From NCBI GenBank assembly GCA_018399495.1, contig JAGYOG010000022.1, forward strand, positions 1-43,299: a stretch of DNA of 43,299 bases. The letters run 5' to 3'. This stretch comes from Sphaerochaeta sp. Lineage in GTDB: Bacteria > Spirochaetota > Spirochaetia > Sphaerochaetales > Sphaerochaetaceae. This document shows, piece after piece, positions 17,141 through 25,055 of the stretch. Within the stretch, counting starts at the first letter, position 1. Every line of letters starts with the position of its first letter. Made by a program: the position numbers and the translations under genes. A model generated the notes under the pieces. That model worked only from the letters and a program-made list of their open reading frames with translations, did not search any database and was not told the DNA's origin.

Positions 17141-17961
17141 ATAACATACGAATTGGAACCACAAGCTACATTATCCCTGATGATATTCTGCCCAATGTAC
17201 GCTACCTTGCAGACAAGGTGGATGATATTGAGCTAGTGCTTTTTGAAAGTGAAGAGATGAGCAACCTGCCGGATGAGAAGACCATCAAGGAGCTCTCTCT
17301 TCTGGGTGAAGTACATGACTTGAGCTATACCGTGCATTTTCCCTTGGATATATATCCAGGTTCAGAGGATCCTGAACAACGAAATAGATTTATACGAACC
17401 GTGCAGAGAATCATCACGCTTACTGAACCTCTCAAGCCCTTCGGCTATGTATTGCACCTCACTCCAGAGTCCTACGGCCCTGTACCTTCCCAAGATACAA
17501 AACGATGGCTTGATTGTCTTGATAAGAGTCTTGAACTATTGGCATTACAATATGGACCTATGAGTCGGATGTTTTGTGTTGAAACCTTGAGTTATCCATT
17601 CTCTTTAATCTATCCGCTTGTGGAGCGTTATGACCTATCGATTACGCTTGATATCGGGCACGTCTGGCTGATGGGGTACTCCATGCAAGAGAATCTTGAT
17701 TCCCTATTGCCCAGAACCCGTATCGCGCACCTTCATGGTGTCCAGGATGGCAAGGACCATCTGGGATTGGATAAAGGTGATTCTGCTCAAATAATTCGGT
17801 TCCTCTCTGCTTTATCCAAGCAAGCCCAAAAAGACAACGTACAGCGAGTTCTTACCTTGGAAGTATTTTCTGAAGCAGAGTTGGAGTCTTCCCTCTCCCT
17901 CTTAGGGAAAAGCCATGGTATGATGGAAAATGATTCGGGAGGTAGGTATGGCAACCATTGA
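17137..17961 (+). CDS. cbiR: Cobamide remodelling phosphodiesterase CbiR
   Basis: The 274-residue TIM-barrel protein (AP-endonuclease 2/xylose isomerase-like superfamily) begins IRIGTTSYIIPDDILPNV and continues VDDIELVLFESE, the signature seen in CbiR. CbiR cleaves the nucleotide loop of pseudocobalamin and other cobamides so that the corrinoid can be rebuilt with another base. Candidate metal ligands are His and Glu in TVHFPLD, VETLSYPF, LDIGHVWLMG and IAHLHGVQDGKDHLGL. Its position between cobT and cobU, with overlaps at both ends (4 and 14 bases), strongly supports this call over a generic sugar isomerase. Confidence 0.85.
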   Translation: MNNIRIGTTSYIIPDDILPNVRYLADKVDDIELVLFESEEMSNLPDEKTIKELSLLGEVHDLSYTVHFPLDIYPGSEDPEQRNRFIRTVQRIITLTEPLKPFGYVLHLTPESYGPVPSQDTKRWLDCLDKSLELLALQYGPMSRMFCVETLSYPFSLIYPLVERYDLSITLDIGHVWLMGYSMQENLDSLLPRTRIAHLHGVQDGKDHLGLDKGDSAQIIRFLSALSKQAQKDNVQRVLTLEVFSEAELESSLSLLGKSHGMMENDSGGRYGNH

Positions 17962-18595
17962 TGTAAAGAAGACTTTTGTGAAAGGATATCCGCTTCGACC
18001 TGCTAAGGGCACTGTGGTCTCCACTGCAGGGTCCATGAAGATCCACACCAAGATCAAGAGTGGGGTGACACTGGTTATCGGAGGTGGAAGAAGTGGGAAG
18101 AGTTCATATGCCCAAGACTATGCGCTGAGTGTATGTGACGGTACCCAAGCCCGTGCCTACATAGCAACTGCCGAACCAATTGATGAGGAGATGAAGGCAC
18201 GGATTGCAGCTCATCAGAAAGATCGTGCAGATCGATTCATCACCATTGAAGAGCCTCTGGATCTGGCAAAGGCTATTGGAGATCTTCCCCCATCGGTGGA
18301 GGTCTGCATTATCGACTGTCTTACTGTCTGGTTGGGCAATCTCCTGCACCATACAGGAATCCCTGAGAAACGATTTCCTGAGGAGGATGCTCTCTATGAG
18401 GTACTCAGGCATTCTCCTTGTGAAATTCTCCTTATTACCAATGAAACCGGTTTGGGTTTGATCCCTGCAGATGCTGAGAGTAGGGCGTTTAGGGATCTAA
18501 GTGGTTGGATGAATCAGGATCTTGCGGAGATTGCTGAAAATGTAATTTTGATGGTTGCCGGTCTTCCCCTTGCATTCAAGGGAAAAGTATTGTGA
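17948..18595 (+). CDS. cobU: Adenosylcobinamide kinase / adenosylcobinamide-phosphate guanylyltransferase
   Basis: The 215-residue bifunctional enzyme phosphorylates adenosylcobinamide and converts it to AdoCbi-GDP. The P-loop VIGGGRSGKSSYAQ is followed by AYIATAEPIDEEMKARIAAH (kinase and guanylyl-acceptor His region), then VCIIDCLTVWLGNLL and TNETGLGLIPADAESRAFRDL. E. coli-type CobU starts almost at the P-loop; here about 45 residues precede it. ATG 17948 is supported by GGGAGG 6 bases upstream, so the extension appears real, although an internal ATG (MKIHTKIK) would give the usual length. The GTGA overlap with cobS indicates coupling. Confidence 0.93.
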   Translation: MATIDVKKTFVKGYPLRPAKGTVVSTAGSMKIHTKIKSGVTLVIGGGRSGKSSYAQDYALSVCDGTQARAYIATAEPIDEEMKARIAAHQKDRADRFITIEEPLDLAKAIGDLPPSVEVCIIDCLTVWLGNLLHHTGIPEKRFPEEDALYEVLRHSPCEILLITNETGLGLIPADAESRAFRDLSGWMNQDLAEIAENVILMVAGLPLAFKGKVL

Positions 18596-19350
18596 TCACA
18601 CTAGGACTAGGGGGTGCACTGCGCACCCTCACCCGGTTTCCGCTTCCCTACCGGGAGCTGGAAAAGGAACAACGAATTTTATTCTGGTTCCCGTTCGTGG
18701 GTTTCCTATTCGGTCTTTTTTTTGTAGCATCCTCTCTGCTTCCCTTCTCAGTCCAGATTCGCTCAGCGCTCATTATTGTACTCTCTGCCTACCTCTCGAG
18801 GGGCTTTCACCTCGATGGGCTTTGTGACTTTGCCGATGGGCTTGGAGGAGGATGGGAAAAGGAACGTAGCCTGGCAATCATGAAAGACAGTCACAGTGGT
18901 GCCTTTGCTTTAATTACGCTGTTCTGTGTGCTTCTGATCCAATATGCCGCATTACAGCAACTCATTGAAATCCCTTTGGCTTTACTCCTAGTACCTGTTC
19001 TTGGGAGGCTGAACCAGGTAATCGCTGCTTCTTTGTTGCCCTATGCAAGGGAAGGAGAGGGAACAGCTTCCCTTCTGGTACGTTCAGCAAAACCGTATCA
19101 TTTAGTTCTTCCGCTTCTGCAGGTAGTGATTATCCTAGTGCTATTGTTTCTTTTTTCTAGCGACTATGCACTGAATGCCTTGGTTGCGTCCCTCGTTGCT
19201 CTCTTCATGGTTTTCTTGTTGATGTTAATCAGCAGGAAGCGTCTTGGTGGGGTAACCGGTGATGTTCTGGGTGCTGTGGAGGTGCTCACTGAGACTGCCG
19301 CGATGCTAGGATTCCTCATCCCTCTTGCAACACAAGGCCTCAGTCGGTAA
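18592..19350 (+). CDS. cobS: Adenosylcobinamide-GDP ribazoletransferase
   Basis: The 252-residue inner-membrane enzyme joins AdoCbi-GDP with alpha-ribazole (or its phosphate) to complete the cobamide. Diagnostic motifs are TRFPLPYRELE near the N-terminus, FHLDGLCDFADGLGG near residue 75 (the metal-binding D-x-x-D region) and IMKDSHSGAFAL. About six hydrophobic segments follow, with a C-terminal GGVTGDVLGAVEVLTE motif. It starts at GTG within the cobU stop (GTGA). The alpha-ribazole phosphatase (CobC or CobZ) that normally acts alongside it is not in this window. Confidence 0.95.
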   Translation: MITLGLGGALRTLTRFPLPYRELEKEQRILFWFPFVGFLFGLFFVASSLLPFSVQIRSALIIVLSAYLSRGFHLDGLCDFADGLGGGWEKERSLAIMKDSHSGAFALITLFCVLLIQYAALQQLIEIPLALLLVPVLGRLNQVIAASLLPYAREGEGTASLLVRSAKPYHLVLPLLQVVIILVLLFLFSSDYALNALVASLVALFMVFLLMLISRKRLGGVTGDVLGAVEVLTETAAMLGFLIPLATQGLSR

Positions 19351-19380
19351 TACTAGGCAGTAAGTTCTGGGAGGTAACGG

Positions 19381-19983
19381 ATGGATATTGTTTGTCTCGA
19401 TATGGAAGGGGTCTTGGTACCGGAGATTTGGATCAATGTGGCAGAGAGAACAGGTATTGAAGAGCTGAAGATCACCACCCGCGATGAACCCGATTATGAC
19501 AAGTTGATGGCTGGACGGATCAAGATTCTAGAGGAACATAATTTGAAGCTGAAGGACATCCAGAATGTCATTGCACAGATGGGTCCCATGGAGGGAGCTC
19601 TCTCCTTTCTTGACTCCTTAAGAACGATGACTCAAGTGGTTATTCTCAGCGATACCTTCAGTGAGTTTGCCAGTCCCCTCATGCGTCAACTCAATTGGCC
19701 TACCATTTGGTGTAATGATCTGGAAGTTGACGAGAAAAACACTATTATCCGCCACAGAATGCGTCTACACGATGGTAAGCGAAAAGCTATCCAAGTCTTG
19801 AAGACCCTAAATTACCGAACCTTTGCAGCTGGAGACTCCTATAATGATCTCACCATGATTCAGGAGGCGGATGGGGGATGCCTATTCCGTGCCCCACGGA
19901 ATATTTTGGAGCAATATCCAGATCTGCAGATTACTGAAACGTACGATGAGTTCCTGAAGATAATCAAGGAGTTCCTTGGCTGA
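19381..19983 (+). CDS. thrH: ThrH-type phosphoserine phosphatase / homoserine phosphotransferase
   Basis: The 200-residue HAD-superfamily enzyme begins DIVCLDMEGVLVPEIWI, with the ThrH form of HAD motif I (D-x-E-G), followed by motif II SDTFSEFASP near residue 85 and motif III/IV AAGDSYNDLTMI near 155. ThrH dephosphorylates phosphoserine and can pass phosphate to homoserine. GGGAGG lies before the ATG. It follows cobS by only 30 bases on the same strand, so it is probably in the cobamide operon, although its known role is in amino-acid metabolism. It overlaps the next small gene as TGATG. Confidence 0.9.
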   Translation: MDIVCLDMEGVLVPEIWINVAERTGIEELKITTRDEPDYDKLMAGRIKILEEHNLKLKDIQNVIAQMGPMEGALSFLDSLRTMTQVVILSDTFSEFASPLMRQLNWPTIWCNDLEVDEKNTIIRHRMRLHDGKRKAIQVLKTLNYRTFAAGDSYNDLTMIQEADGGCLFRAPRNILEQYPDLQITETYDEFLKIIKEFLG

Positions 19984-20207
19984 TGAAACAAGGTAGGCTG
20001 ACCCCAACCATTGTAGTACTCGTTCTCTCTCTTCTTGTAGGCTTTTCGTTGCTTGCGCTAGCATACAAGCCTTCAGTGATTCTTGTGGTCGTGCTCGCAT
20101 TGGTCTTGATAGTGCTCTCTGTACTGTTGATCAGATATGCAATAATTTTTGACCGTCAAATGCAAGAAAAGCGGGAAAAACTGAAGGAAAAGGGAACTAC
20201 GCAATAA
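19983..20207 (+). CDS. Small two-helix membrane protein
   Basis: The 74-residue product is not recognised. It has two hydrophobic helices (about residues 8-27 and 32-52), separated by a short KPS turn, and ends in a charged, Lys/Glu-rich tail, so both ends are probably cytoplasmic. Its ATG overlaps the thrH stop (TGATG), which supports real translation. No function can be given; it may be an accessory membrane subunit. Confidence 0.6.
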   Translation: MKQGRLTPTIVVLVLSLLVGFSLLALAYKPSVILVVVLALVLIVLSVLLIRYAIIFDRQMQEKREKLKEKGTTQ

Positions 20208-20579
20208 CTTTGTAGATTTAAAGGCTTGAAATTAGTGGGAGGCGGTTACGTTTCTTCATGATTATGAAACTTTCGATGGAGCAATAAGCACAATGCATAG
20301 AATATCCGGGCTCTGAGATTGGAGGATCTTACCCCTGTTCCAGACAGCATCAACTTTCACCAAGTGTGAATGATTAGTGTCGATACTCACCGTCTTTCTG
20401 GTAGGCATAAAAGCCACACATCTTATCGAGAAGATTAAGTTTTGATACCTTTTTTAGATAAAAACACTTTGAATACACTAAAAATGAGGTAAGGAGCTTG
20501 ACAACAATGCATCTTATCCTCATCTTATATGGATAAAAATCCAAGGAGTACAGATACTGTCCCTTGTAGGAGGCGTATA
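20208..20579. other. Gap without a supported gene
   Basis: No convincing coding frame is present on either strand; a 72-codon minus-strand frame has poor composition and overlaps the DksA-like gene start. A TTGACA hexamer at 20498-20503 lies upstream of the zinc-finger gene, but no -10 box at normal spacing was found. A weak stem (cttatc / gattaag region, about 20420-20440) precedes a run of T. No riboswitch or known small RNA was recognised. Confidence 0.5.
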
Positions 20580-20939
20580 ATGTCCGAGACATTTGTACAT
20601 GAAATGGAAGAACTTCTCGCTTCCATGAGAAATGAACTGTTGGAGAAACTCACTGAGGATAACAGTGACTTCCGGGAAATGGTGAATTCCATGGGGATCA
20701 AAGACAGCATCGATGTGGCGGCCGATGATATAGCATTCAAAAAAATGGAAGCAATCAACAAACATGAGGCAAACCGTCTTCGTTCCATTGAGAATGCCAT
20801 TGCCCGTATCCATAATGGAAAATATGGATATTGTCTGAGATGCGGTAAGAAGATTCCTGAGGAACGACTTCGAGCTATTCCCTATGCAGTACTTTGTATC
20901 GATTGTAAAAACGCAGAAGAGGTCCCCGGGAGAAGATAA
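20580..20939 (+). CDS. DksA/TraR-type C4 zinc-finger protein
   Basis: The 119-residue protein has an N-terminal alpha-helical coiled-coil (about residues 1-75) and a C-terminal zinc finger, CLRCGKKI followed by CIDCK, with four cysteines. This fits the DksA family, which enters the RNA polymerase secondary channel and modulates stringent-response promoters. It is shorter than E. coli DksA (151), and the tip of the coiled coil does not show an obvious DxxDxA motif, so it may be a TraR/YteA-like relative rather than true DksA. The ATG at 20580 is chosen for AGGAGG 6 bases upstream; the frame continues 17 codons further up. A terminator follows. Confidence 0.8.
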   Translation: MSETFVHEMEELLASMRNELLEKLTEDNSDFREMVNSMGIKDSIDVAADDIAFKKMEAINKHEANRLRSIENAIARIHNGKYGYCLRCGKKIPEERLRAIPYAVLCIDCKNAEEVPGRR

Positions 20940-20958
20940 GTTCTACGGTGGGCAGAAA

Positions 20959-21000
20959 AGAAACCAGATGGAACTCCTTGTTAGGGACCATCTGGTTTCT
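20959..21000. terminator. Bidirectional terminator between convergent genes
   Basis: A 13-bp perfect stem (agaaaccagatgg / ccatctggtttct) lies between the zinc-finger gene and the convergent MBL hydrolase, ending on the base before the latter's stop codon. T-rich and A-rich flanks suit both directions. Confidence 0.8.
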
Positions 21001-21639
21001 TTAGAGAAATGGATTATTGTATTCGTCCTTGATTGTACTTGTAGGTCCATGGCCTGGAAGAATTTGTACATCCCCCGGGAGCTTTAATAATCGTCTACAA
21101 CTTGCAATAATCTCAGAATAAGAACCACCATCCAAGTCAGTACGGCCTATACTTCCAGCAAACAGAGTATCCCCAGTAAACATGAACTGTCCTTCCTCGT
21201 GATACAAACATACTCCGCCCTTGGTATGGCCAGGAGTGTGTATCACTGAAAGGTGGCTATCCTGCAAGTACTGACCATCAGAGAGAAATCCTGTTGCCCC
21301 CGGAAGCATTTGCAATTCTTTGTCATACATTTGTAGAAAACTCTTGTCAAAGCAAACCTGTTTGACCTGCTCATACGAGAGTGAGGATGCTTCCTTCTCT
21401 GATACAAGTACCTCAAGTTTAGGCCATTGCGATAGAAGGGTACCTGCAGCAGTAATATGATCCCAATGAGTGTGGGTTAAGAGAATGGCGACTGGGGTAA
21501 GGTTGTGTTGGGCAATGCGGTCAATGATGAGCTGACCATCGGCACCTGGATCAATGATCCAGGCACTGGAGGTCTCTTCATTGCCCATGATGTAACAGTT
21601 TGTCTGGTAGGGCCCCACCACAAGTCGTTCCACTATCAT
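21001..21639 (-). CDS. MBL-fold hydrolase, glyoxalase II-like
   Basis: The 212-residue cytoplasmic protein has the full metallo-beta-lactamase motif set: THTHWDH (about residue 55), HTPGHTKGG (about 135), TGDTLFAGSIGRTD (about 155) and LPGHGPTSTIKDE near the C-terminus. This fits the YcbL/type II glyoxalase branch, which hydrolyses S-D-lactoylglutathione or other thioesters with two metal ions. Lack of a glutathione-binding C-terminal domain suggests another thiol or a generic thioesterase role. It is 3 bases downstream of the RNA-binding gene on the same strand, so they are co-transcribed. Confidence 0.88.
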   Translation of the reverse strand: MIVERLVVGPYQTNCYIMGNEETSSAWIIDPGADGQLIIDRIAQHNLTPVAILLTHTHWDHITAAGTLLSQWPKLEVLVSEKEASSLSYEQVKQVCFDKSFLQMYDKELQMLPGATGFLSDGQYLQDSHLSVIHTPGHTKGGVCLYHEEGQFMFTGDTLFAGSIGRTDLDGGSYSEIIASCRRLLKLPGDVQILPGHGPTSTIKDEYNNPFL

Positions 21640-21642
21640 TTC

Positions 21643-22206
21643 CTACTCCTTGTTGGAATAGCTGAGGGAAGCGGTCCGTCCTCTGATATCCATTCCATTG
21701 AGCTTCTCAATTGCTTTTTCGCAGTTCTTTTCACTCATGCTGATGAAGGAATATTTGTCATGGATGCGGATGCTGTAAATGTCGTCTCTCTCAATACCAA
21801 GTTCTGTCTGGAGGATTTGGCTTAGTTCCTTGGTGTACAGTCTCTTCATCTTGCCAATGTTCAGATAGAGTGTTCTTGCTCCTTCTGGAAGGATTCTGGG
21901 AGTTCTCTTCCGAGGTTGTTGGTTTTCTTTCTCGTTCTTGGTCTCTTCTTTCTTGGCAGGAGCTTCTCGTTTTGCCTTAGGTGCTGGTTTCGAACCAGCT
22001 CTTTTCGGGGTATTTGCTTGCAGGACTTCCTTGAGCAAATAGGCCATGAAATAGCCGCGAAGGGTGAATGGGACATTCTTTTTAATCAGACGTTTCAGTT
22101 GTTCCAATTCATCGGGGTTTGGATCGGCCTTGGTTTTACCAGCAAGTAGCTGGATGGTGTCAATTACCAGGTCGTCGGTCGGGGTGCTCTTGTTGTCAAT
22201 AGCCAT
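21643..22206 (-). CDS. Stand-alone DbpA-type RNA-binding protein
   Basis: The 187-residue protein has three parts: an N-terminal helical segment (about 1-80, DELEQLKRLIKKNVPFTLRG), a Lys/Ala/Glu-rich linker (about 85-115), and a C-terminal domain of about 70 residues (TLYLNIGKMKRLYTKELSQ to GRTASLSY) matching the RNA-binding fold found at the end of DEAD-box helicases such as DbpA. No helicase motifs are present. ATG 22206 is chosen for AAGGAG 8 bases upstream; another ATG 21 bases earlier also has a weaker site. It probably binds structured RNA, perhaps ribosomal. Confidence 0.75.
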   Translation of the reverse strand: MAIDNKSTPTDDLVIDTIQLLAGKTKADPNPDELEQLKRLIKKNVPFTLRGYFMAYLLKEVLQANTPKRAGSKPAPKAKREAPAKKEETKNEKENQQPRKRTPRILPEGARTLYLNIGKMKRLYTKELSQILQTELGIERDDIYSIRIHDKYSFISMSEKNCEKAIEKLNGMDIRGRTASLSYSNKE

Positions 22207-22534
22207 GAGCAATTCTCCTTGGTTCATAGTGCCTCTTGGTCCGTGCCAGCGGAAGGGCTGAATGTTTAAATTTTTGTGGGTACATACCCTCCCCGTCTCC
22301 CACCTCAAAGGAGGGTAGGAGAAACGTGGTGAGCATAGCTTCTGCCTTTTGGAGGCAGAAGTAAGTGGATACCAATGTGGTCACACTCAAAGAAGAGGAT
22401 ACATGCTGGCACATGTACGCATACACTCTCCAAATCTGTCAAGCAAAGGAATATTGCAACCTGAAAAAATCATTCCTTTACCAAAGCAGTTTGCAATTAG
22501 AATACCGAACCTCTTCTCCCTTTGTCAAGGAACG

Positions 22535-23686
22535 ATGAAAAGGACGGATCCAAGTTCATCTCTCTTTGCCTATGTACCCACCTCTATGATACTATCAGCT
22601 ATGGGCTCATTGCAGGCAGATATCCAGGAAAAACAGAAAGCGATAGAACAACATCATAGTGATCTCCTCGCTTTATACATGGATTTGGCAAAAAGCGTCT
22701 CTCTGATTGAGGAGAACGTCAGTCTTGGGTATGCACGTAGCGAATATGAGCAGTATCGCGACACCCTGCAGAAATGGGAAGATGCAAAGCAATCCTTTGA
22801 ACAAGTACGTATATATATTCAGCAAATGGAAGATCGTTCGAGAAAAGTTAAGGAGATTGCTTCTGACATAAAAGCTCTTGATCAGCCAAAGCGAAAAATC
22901 TATGCACAGATTGGGGCCATAGCCTACGAAGCATATGGCTCAGAATCCCTCCCGGAATATATTGAGGAGGTATGCCAACCTCTTTTTGAGGAACATCAGA
23001 GAAAGACCCGGAAGATGGAAGAGCGTCTTGATACCTATCCGGGAAAATTGGGTAAAAAAATCTTGCATCTTCGTCTCGATACGGCGAGAAGACAGATGGC
23101 TGGCTTGTTCTCCAAGGCAGGGGATGCTCTGGTAGCTATTGGTTGTGAAACCGAACTTCCGCTTGATCGACATCCTGAAGTTACAGAGCAGCTCGAACAA
23201 CTGAGAAAAGAGGAAACTGCACTACAACAGGAAATGGAGTTGCACCAAAGCGCCATTGCACGACTCCGCAGTGAAGAGGTCCCCAGTCCAAAGTCACGGC
23301 TGGAAGAGCGTTCCCAGATAATGAAAAAGGAAGAAAAAACGTATCAGAAAGCAACTTTTTCCTATGGAAAAGCACTCTACGAAACACTTCCTGATTCAGT
23401 GCATGCAGGGCAAATAGGGCAGACGGCCATCTCCCTAATGGACCAGATTACTCTCCATCGGTCTCGTATCAGGAAATTGGAAGGGGATATCAAGAGTCTA
23501 CAGAACTTGATAAAGGTACAGGAGTTGGAGGCTCAGATAGAGCTGGAGAACCAGAAAATCGATCACCTGCAAGCGCAAATTGAAACATTCAATCGTCAGA
23601 TAGCCCAGGTGCATGCATCAATTCAGCTCAAGCAGAACAAGATCAACGAGTTGTTGCCAATGAAGGAACCTGAGAGCGATGGCTGA
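22535..23686 (+). CDS. Coiled-coil protein of unknown function, coupled to mltG
   Basis: The 383-residue protein is not recognised. It is almost entirely helical with long heptad-like stretches (about residues 25-130, 225-285 and 300-375), without signal peptide or membrane helix, plus a middle region around residues 140-225 with the pattern GKLGKKILHLRLDTARRQ. ATG 22535 is chosen because an AAGGAA site lies just upstream; the frame is open for 62 codons before it, but those show poor composition. Its 3' end overlaps mltG by 8 bases, so the two are translated together. A structural or cell-envelope scaffold role is only an inference from context. Confidence 0.65.
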   Translation: MKRTDPSSSLFAYVPTSMILSAMGSLQADIQEKQKAIEQHHSDLLALYMDLAKSVSLIEENVSLGYARSEYEQYRDTLQKWEDAKQSFEQVRIYIQQMEDRSRKVKEIASDIKALDQPKRKIYAQIGAIAYEAYGSESLPEYIEEVCQPLFEEHQRKTRKMEERLDTYPGKLGKKILHLRLDTARRQMAGLFSKAGDALVAIGCETELPLDRHPEVTEQLEQLRKEETALQQEMELHQSAIARLRSEEVPSPKSRLEERSQIMKKEEKTYQKATFSYGKALYETLPDSVHAGQIGQTAISLMDQITLHRSRIRKLEGDIKSLQNLIKVQELEAQIELENQKIDHLQAQIETFNRQIAQVHASIQLKQNKINELLPMKEPESDG

Positions 23687-25055
23687 GAAATCCAAACCCC
23701 CAAAACAGTTGACCCTGGACCTAGATGAGAAGGGGGAGAAGTCGAAGCCAAAAAAGAGTACATCCTCTTACAAGGTAATACTCTCTGATGCTCCTGCAAA
23801 GAAGCCCAATACAACGAGAAAGAAGCCAAAAGTCACCACTCGGAGCATGACGGTCAAGATTCCCCCAGACAAGCAACCAGTGGCAAAACCATCAGCCACG
23901 GCCACTCCTGCCAAAAAACGCCCAACTCCCCGCACCGCAGATCAACCAAATCCCCATGTGGTGCAGACAAGGGCTCGGAAACGTCCTGCTACCCAGACAG
24001 CGAAGCCCAAGAAACAGCAAGTGGTACCTCCAAAAATTGGAAAGCGTACCTCCTATCGTCCACCGCTCTCCAGACGACTCTTACTCCCACTGGTAATCGC
24101 CTTGTTGGTGGTTACAGTACTTCTCCTCATCTACGCATACTACGAGAAGCCTGCTATCCTGGCTCCTTCTACTACCGCAGTAGAGGAGCGTGATGTCGTT
24201 GCATTGACCATTGAGAACGGAATGACCGCTCGTACAGTCAGTCTCTTGCTCGAACAGCTTGGGGTCGTAGAGGATGCCCATGCGTTACTTGCCTATTTTG
24301 TAGAGGAAGAACTGGCTACTGTTATCCAGACCGGGACCTATGTAATGGAACGCAATCTGGAATTCAATGAGGTTGCTTCCATGCTTACCAATACTGAGAA
24401 GACCATGGACGTGACCATTCCTCCTGGCTTCACTCTCTCTGACATCGACGGCTATCTGGCAAACAGGCTTGATAGTGATGAGGGGGCATTCCTGGAAGCA
24501 GTCAATGATCTTGCAACTGCCTATCAGCTCAGCTTCACAGAAGGATGGCTGCTGAGCGGATCCTACACAGTACATCGCACGCGCGGTGCAGAAGAGTTGG
24601 CATTGTCAATGTATCAGGAGATGTTACGCGCACTGCAAGGCCTCTTGGACTCACCTATATTGGAGCGCTACAGTATTGAGGAACTATTGATTGTTGCTTC
24701 AATGATTCAGGCGGAGACACAGGAGGTCACCCAGATGAAGGGAATTTCCTCCGTTATCCATAACCGTTTGGCAAATGGTGAACCGCTGGGTATCGATGCA
24801 ACCACCCGCTATGAGATTGGTGATTGGGAAAACCCAATCCCAACCGAAGCCTTGGAGACCAAGAGTCCATATAACACGCGTAGAAAGGAAGGCCTGCCAC
24901 CCTCAGGAATTTGCTGCCCGGGGGTAGATGCACTTCGTTCAGCATTCTTTCCTGAGGACACGCCCTTTTTTTACTATTTACATGGGTATGACAAGGCCAT
25001 CCACTATGCAGAGACCTACGAAGAGCATAAGGAAAACATTACACGGTATCGCTAG
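23679..25055 (+). CDS. mltG: Endolytic transglycosylase MltG with a long basic N-terminus
   Basis: The 458-residue protein has a Lys/Pro/Thr-rich cytoplasmic N-terminus of about 125 residues, one membrane helix (LLLPLVIALLVVTVLLLIYA, about 130-150), then the YceG/MltG domain outside. The catalytic glutamate is in LLIVASMIQAETQ near residue 350, followed by ISSVIHNRLANGEPLGID and the SPYNTRRKEGLPPSGICCPG block typical of the family. MltG cuts nascent peptidoglycan strands and sets their length. E. coli MltG has almost no cytoplasmic tail, so the extension is unusual and could dock a partner such as the coupled coiled-coil protein. Its 3' end overlaps sdpI by 17 bases. Confidence 0.9.
   Translation: MAEKSKPPKQLTLDLDEKGEKSKPKKSTSSYKVILSDAPAKKPNTTRKKPKVTTRSMTVKIPPDKQPVAKPSATATPAKKRPTPRTADQPNPHVVQTRARKRPATQTAKPKKQQVVPPKIGKRTSYRPPLSRRLLLPLVIALLVVTVLLLIYAYYEKPAILAPSTTAVEERDVVALTIENGMTARTVSLLLEQLGVVEDAHALLAYFVEEELATVIQTGTYVMERNLEFNEVASMLTNTEKTMDVTIPPGFTLSDIDGYLANRLDSDEGAFLEAVNDLATAYQLSFTEGWLLSGSYTVHRTRGAEELALSMYQEMLRALQGLLDSPILERYSIEELLIVASMIQAETQEVTQMKGISSVIHNRLANGEPLGIDATTRYEIGDWENPIPTEALETKSPYNTRRKEGLPPSGICCPGVDALRSAFFPEDTPFFYYLHGYDKAIHYAETYEEHKENITRYR

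Noticed and set aside
20498..20530. TTGACA-based promoter for the DksA-like gene
   Set aside because: The nearest -10-like words (CTTATA, TTATAT) are 20-21 bases away, outside normal spacing.
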